DNA of 64,000 nt from Albula goreensis (Eukaryota; Chordata; Actinopteri; Albuliformes; Albulidae). The stretch is from NCBI GenBank assembly GCA_022829145.1, contig CM040745.1, forward strand, positions 18,813,906 to 18,877,905, in the 5' to 3' direction. Positions 62,399-64,000 of this stretch are shown here, one piece after another. The notes beneath the pieces are model-generated. The model had not been told where the DNA came from and did not search any database. It worked only from the letters and a program-made list of their open reading frames with translations. Both the position numbers and the translations under genes were made by a program. Position 1 is the stretch's first letter. Every line of letters starts with the position of its first letter.

Positions 62399-64000
62399 CA
62401 CATTATATATGATTTTTTGTTATATACTAGGTGAATAAACAAAATATTGTCATGCTGATGTTACATACTGTCATAAGTAAGCAAGTATGCATCAACACTG
62501 TTAAATCAATTTACCTATGATTTCTGGACACTGGCCTCTGCTCCAACCACAAATCTTCAACAGACAGTATCTGATAATTTTATTATATGACCTTACAACT
62601 AATGTGAGTAAACCTGTTACAATTGTAATCAACTGAAAATAATTTCAAAAGTGTATTTTTGATGTTTGTAGATGTTGAACATATTTCTTTGTGTCCAAAA
62701 AGTTTCATCCAAAACAAAGTTTCAAAAACAAACCCACTTACAAACAAACACCCCCACCCCAATCTTAACTACTTGCTGTTATCTTCCCTTAAGAGGCTGC
62801 TGAGCTCTCTTGCAAACTACCAGTAAGAGTAATACTCCAGGATGATTAAGTTCATATTGCTGGAACCACTAGGCTTTAGAGTATTTGACTATGCAATTTC
62901 CTCTATACAGTTGAATGCTCAAGCACAAAACATTCTCAAATGCCCATCCTCATTTCAAAGACAGTGATTCACCTTCTATGCAAAAAAGAAGAGTTGCTAG
63001 AGAATCATATAAAATCACTGCCACTTCTAATGGTCAATTTACACTAACCTTGAGGAAGAAAAGGTGAAACAGTAGAACTGACATATTTTAAATGATGAGA
63101 ATGCTGACCAGGCAAAAGCAACCTGGGCATATCTTGGGAGCACAAAGAAGCACTGACTAACCAGCAGGGGAACCACTGAAGAAGTCTTAATGCCAGCAAG
63201 GACAACTGCACACATCTACTCTTTCCCAGCTCACTCCTCATAAGCCAAAACAGTGGAGATTCAAAGCCATTAATAATTCTAGACTGACTATCAAAAAGTC
63301 AAATCACCCAGAGGAAGCAACATTGCCCTAGGACCTTAATAAGTATAGGTCAAGTGAAAACAGTGAATCCTGGTGCCCTGATGTTTGGTGTACCAAACTA
63401 TGTTAACAGCCTGTCCTCTGCAGTGCCAGTCTCATTTACCAGGGCTTGGGTTATCTCCCATCACAAATGCAGGAGTGCCGAAACAAGTAGGCCATCTGGA
63501 TATTAAACCTATCCAAAACATAATGGTCAGTTAATGCTGGGAAAAAAGGCTTTTGTCTATAATACAAGAAAATTATGAGTCAATGTGTCCCTTGCCTAAT
63601 GCTATATCACCACATACGGGGCTACAGTTGAACCACCATATAATAGTTTCTGCACAGCCTCTGAGCTTCTTTACAATCACAAATATGGTTTTGTCTTATG
63701 TCATTGCTTCCACTTCCCCATTCCTGAACAGGAAAAAGGGAATCTTGTGAAAAAATAAATTCCTTCTTCTTTCCCTTTGCATATTATGTAATGATGCTCC
63801 ATCAGCTTCTTTTCCTGTGCTGATTGTGTAACAGGAAGAGGCTATTCTCTACTGTGCCATTGGTCCAAAGGGGAGGAACAGCAAGTGAAGCCATAGTCTA
63901 AGCCACAGCATGGGAAATCAACATAAATGACAGACTAACTCTAGTGGAGTTGGGCCTTCAGGCTAATCCTGTTGGTGGTCTCCATCATGGCCCTCCTAGC

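Larger units (their letters stand above)
43493..64000 (-). other. acvr2a: acvr2a intron 1 and/or upstream flank
   Basis: 20.5 kb with no secure coding exon. It carries transposon copies (49995-50142, 56957-58411, 61683-62398, possibly 59694 on), a (GT)n run (51730-51755), an A22 run inside an inverted repeat (55742-55795) and three loose repeats of about 80 bp (45700-45890). If the candidate at 44847-44904 is wrong, all of this is probably intron 1. Confidence 0.6.

Noticed and set aside
63044..63241. Hydrophobic minus-strand frame as a signal-peptide exon
   Set aside because: No donor in the right phase follows the hydrophobic part.

Overview
The window is a piece of a vertebrate, almost certainly teleost fish, nuclear genome. 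The evidence is an AT-rich sequence with short, widely spaced protein-coding exons bounded by GT/AG splice sites, several Tc1/mariner-type transposon copies typical of fish, a tRNA-derived SINE and a small hAT element. There are no operons and no bacterial features. The species cannot be told from the sequence.

The only gene I can identify with certainty is acvr2a (activin receptor type-2A), on the minus strand. Ten coding exons lie between 43492 (5' side) and 19749 (stop codon). Splice phases agree at every junction and the exons join into 495 codons, the length of the human protein minus its signal-peptide exon. They encode the ten-cysteine ectodomain, one membrane helix, the whole serine/threonine kinase domain and the C-terminal ESSL motif. 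The exon carrying the signal peptide is not securely located. A weak candidate is at 44847-44904; otherwise it lies beyond 64000.

Layout, left to right. 1-7900: AT-rich intergenic or intronic DNA with one SINE (about 5147-5332, perfect 11-bp target duplication). 7900-9950: a CpG-richer, promoter-like stretch with two good minus-strand splice donors, probably the 5' end of an unidentified gene downstream of acvr2a. 9950-15240: no gene recognised. 15240-19748: probable long acvr2a 3' UTR plus flank. 19749-43492: acvr2a exons and introns. 43493-64000: upstream DNA or intron 1 of acvr2a, with a decayed Tc1/mariner copy (56957-58411), a Tc1-like end (49995-50142) and a 716-bp hAT element with a perfect 8-bp target duplication (61683-62398).

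The most unusual structures are inside acvr2a. The intron after exon 9 holds exactly 30 head-to-tail 46-bp repeats with no length change, stopping 9 nt from the exon 9 splice donor; on the gene strand each unit has a branchpoint/pyrimidine/AG-like arrangement. The next intron carries seven 44-bp repeats close to the exon 11 acceptor. A Tc1-like transposon ends 54 nt upstream of the exon 5 acceptor. I found no clear sign of an undescribed enzymatic or defence system; the findings are mainly structural and gene-model questions.
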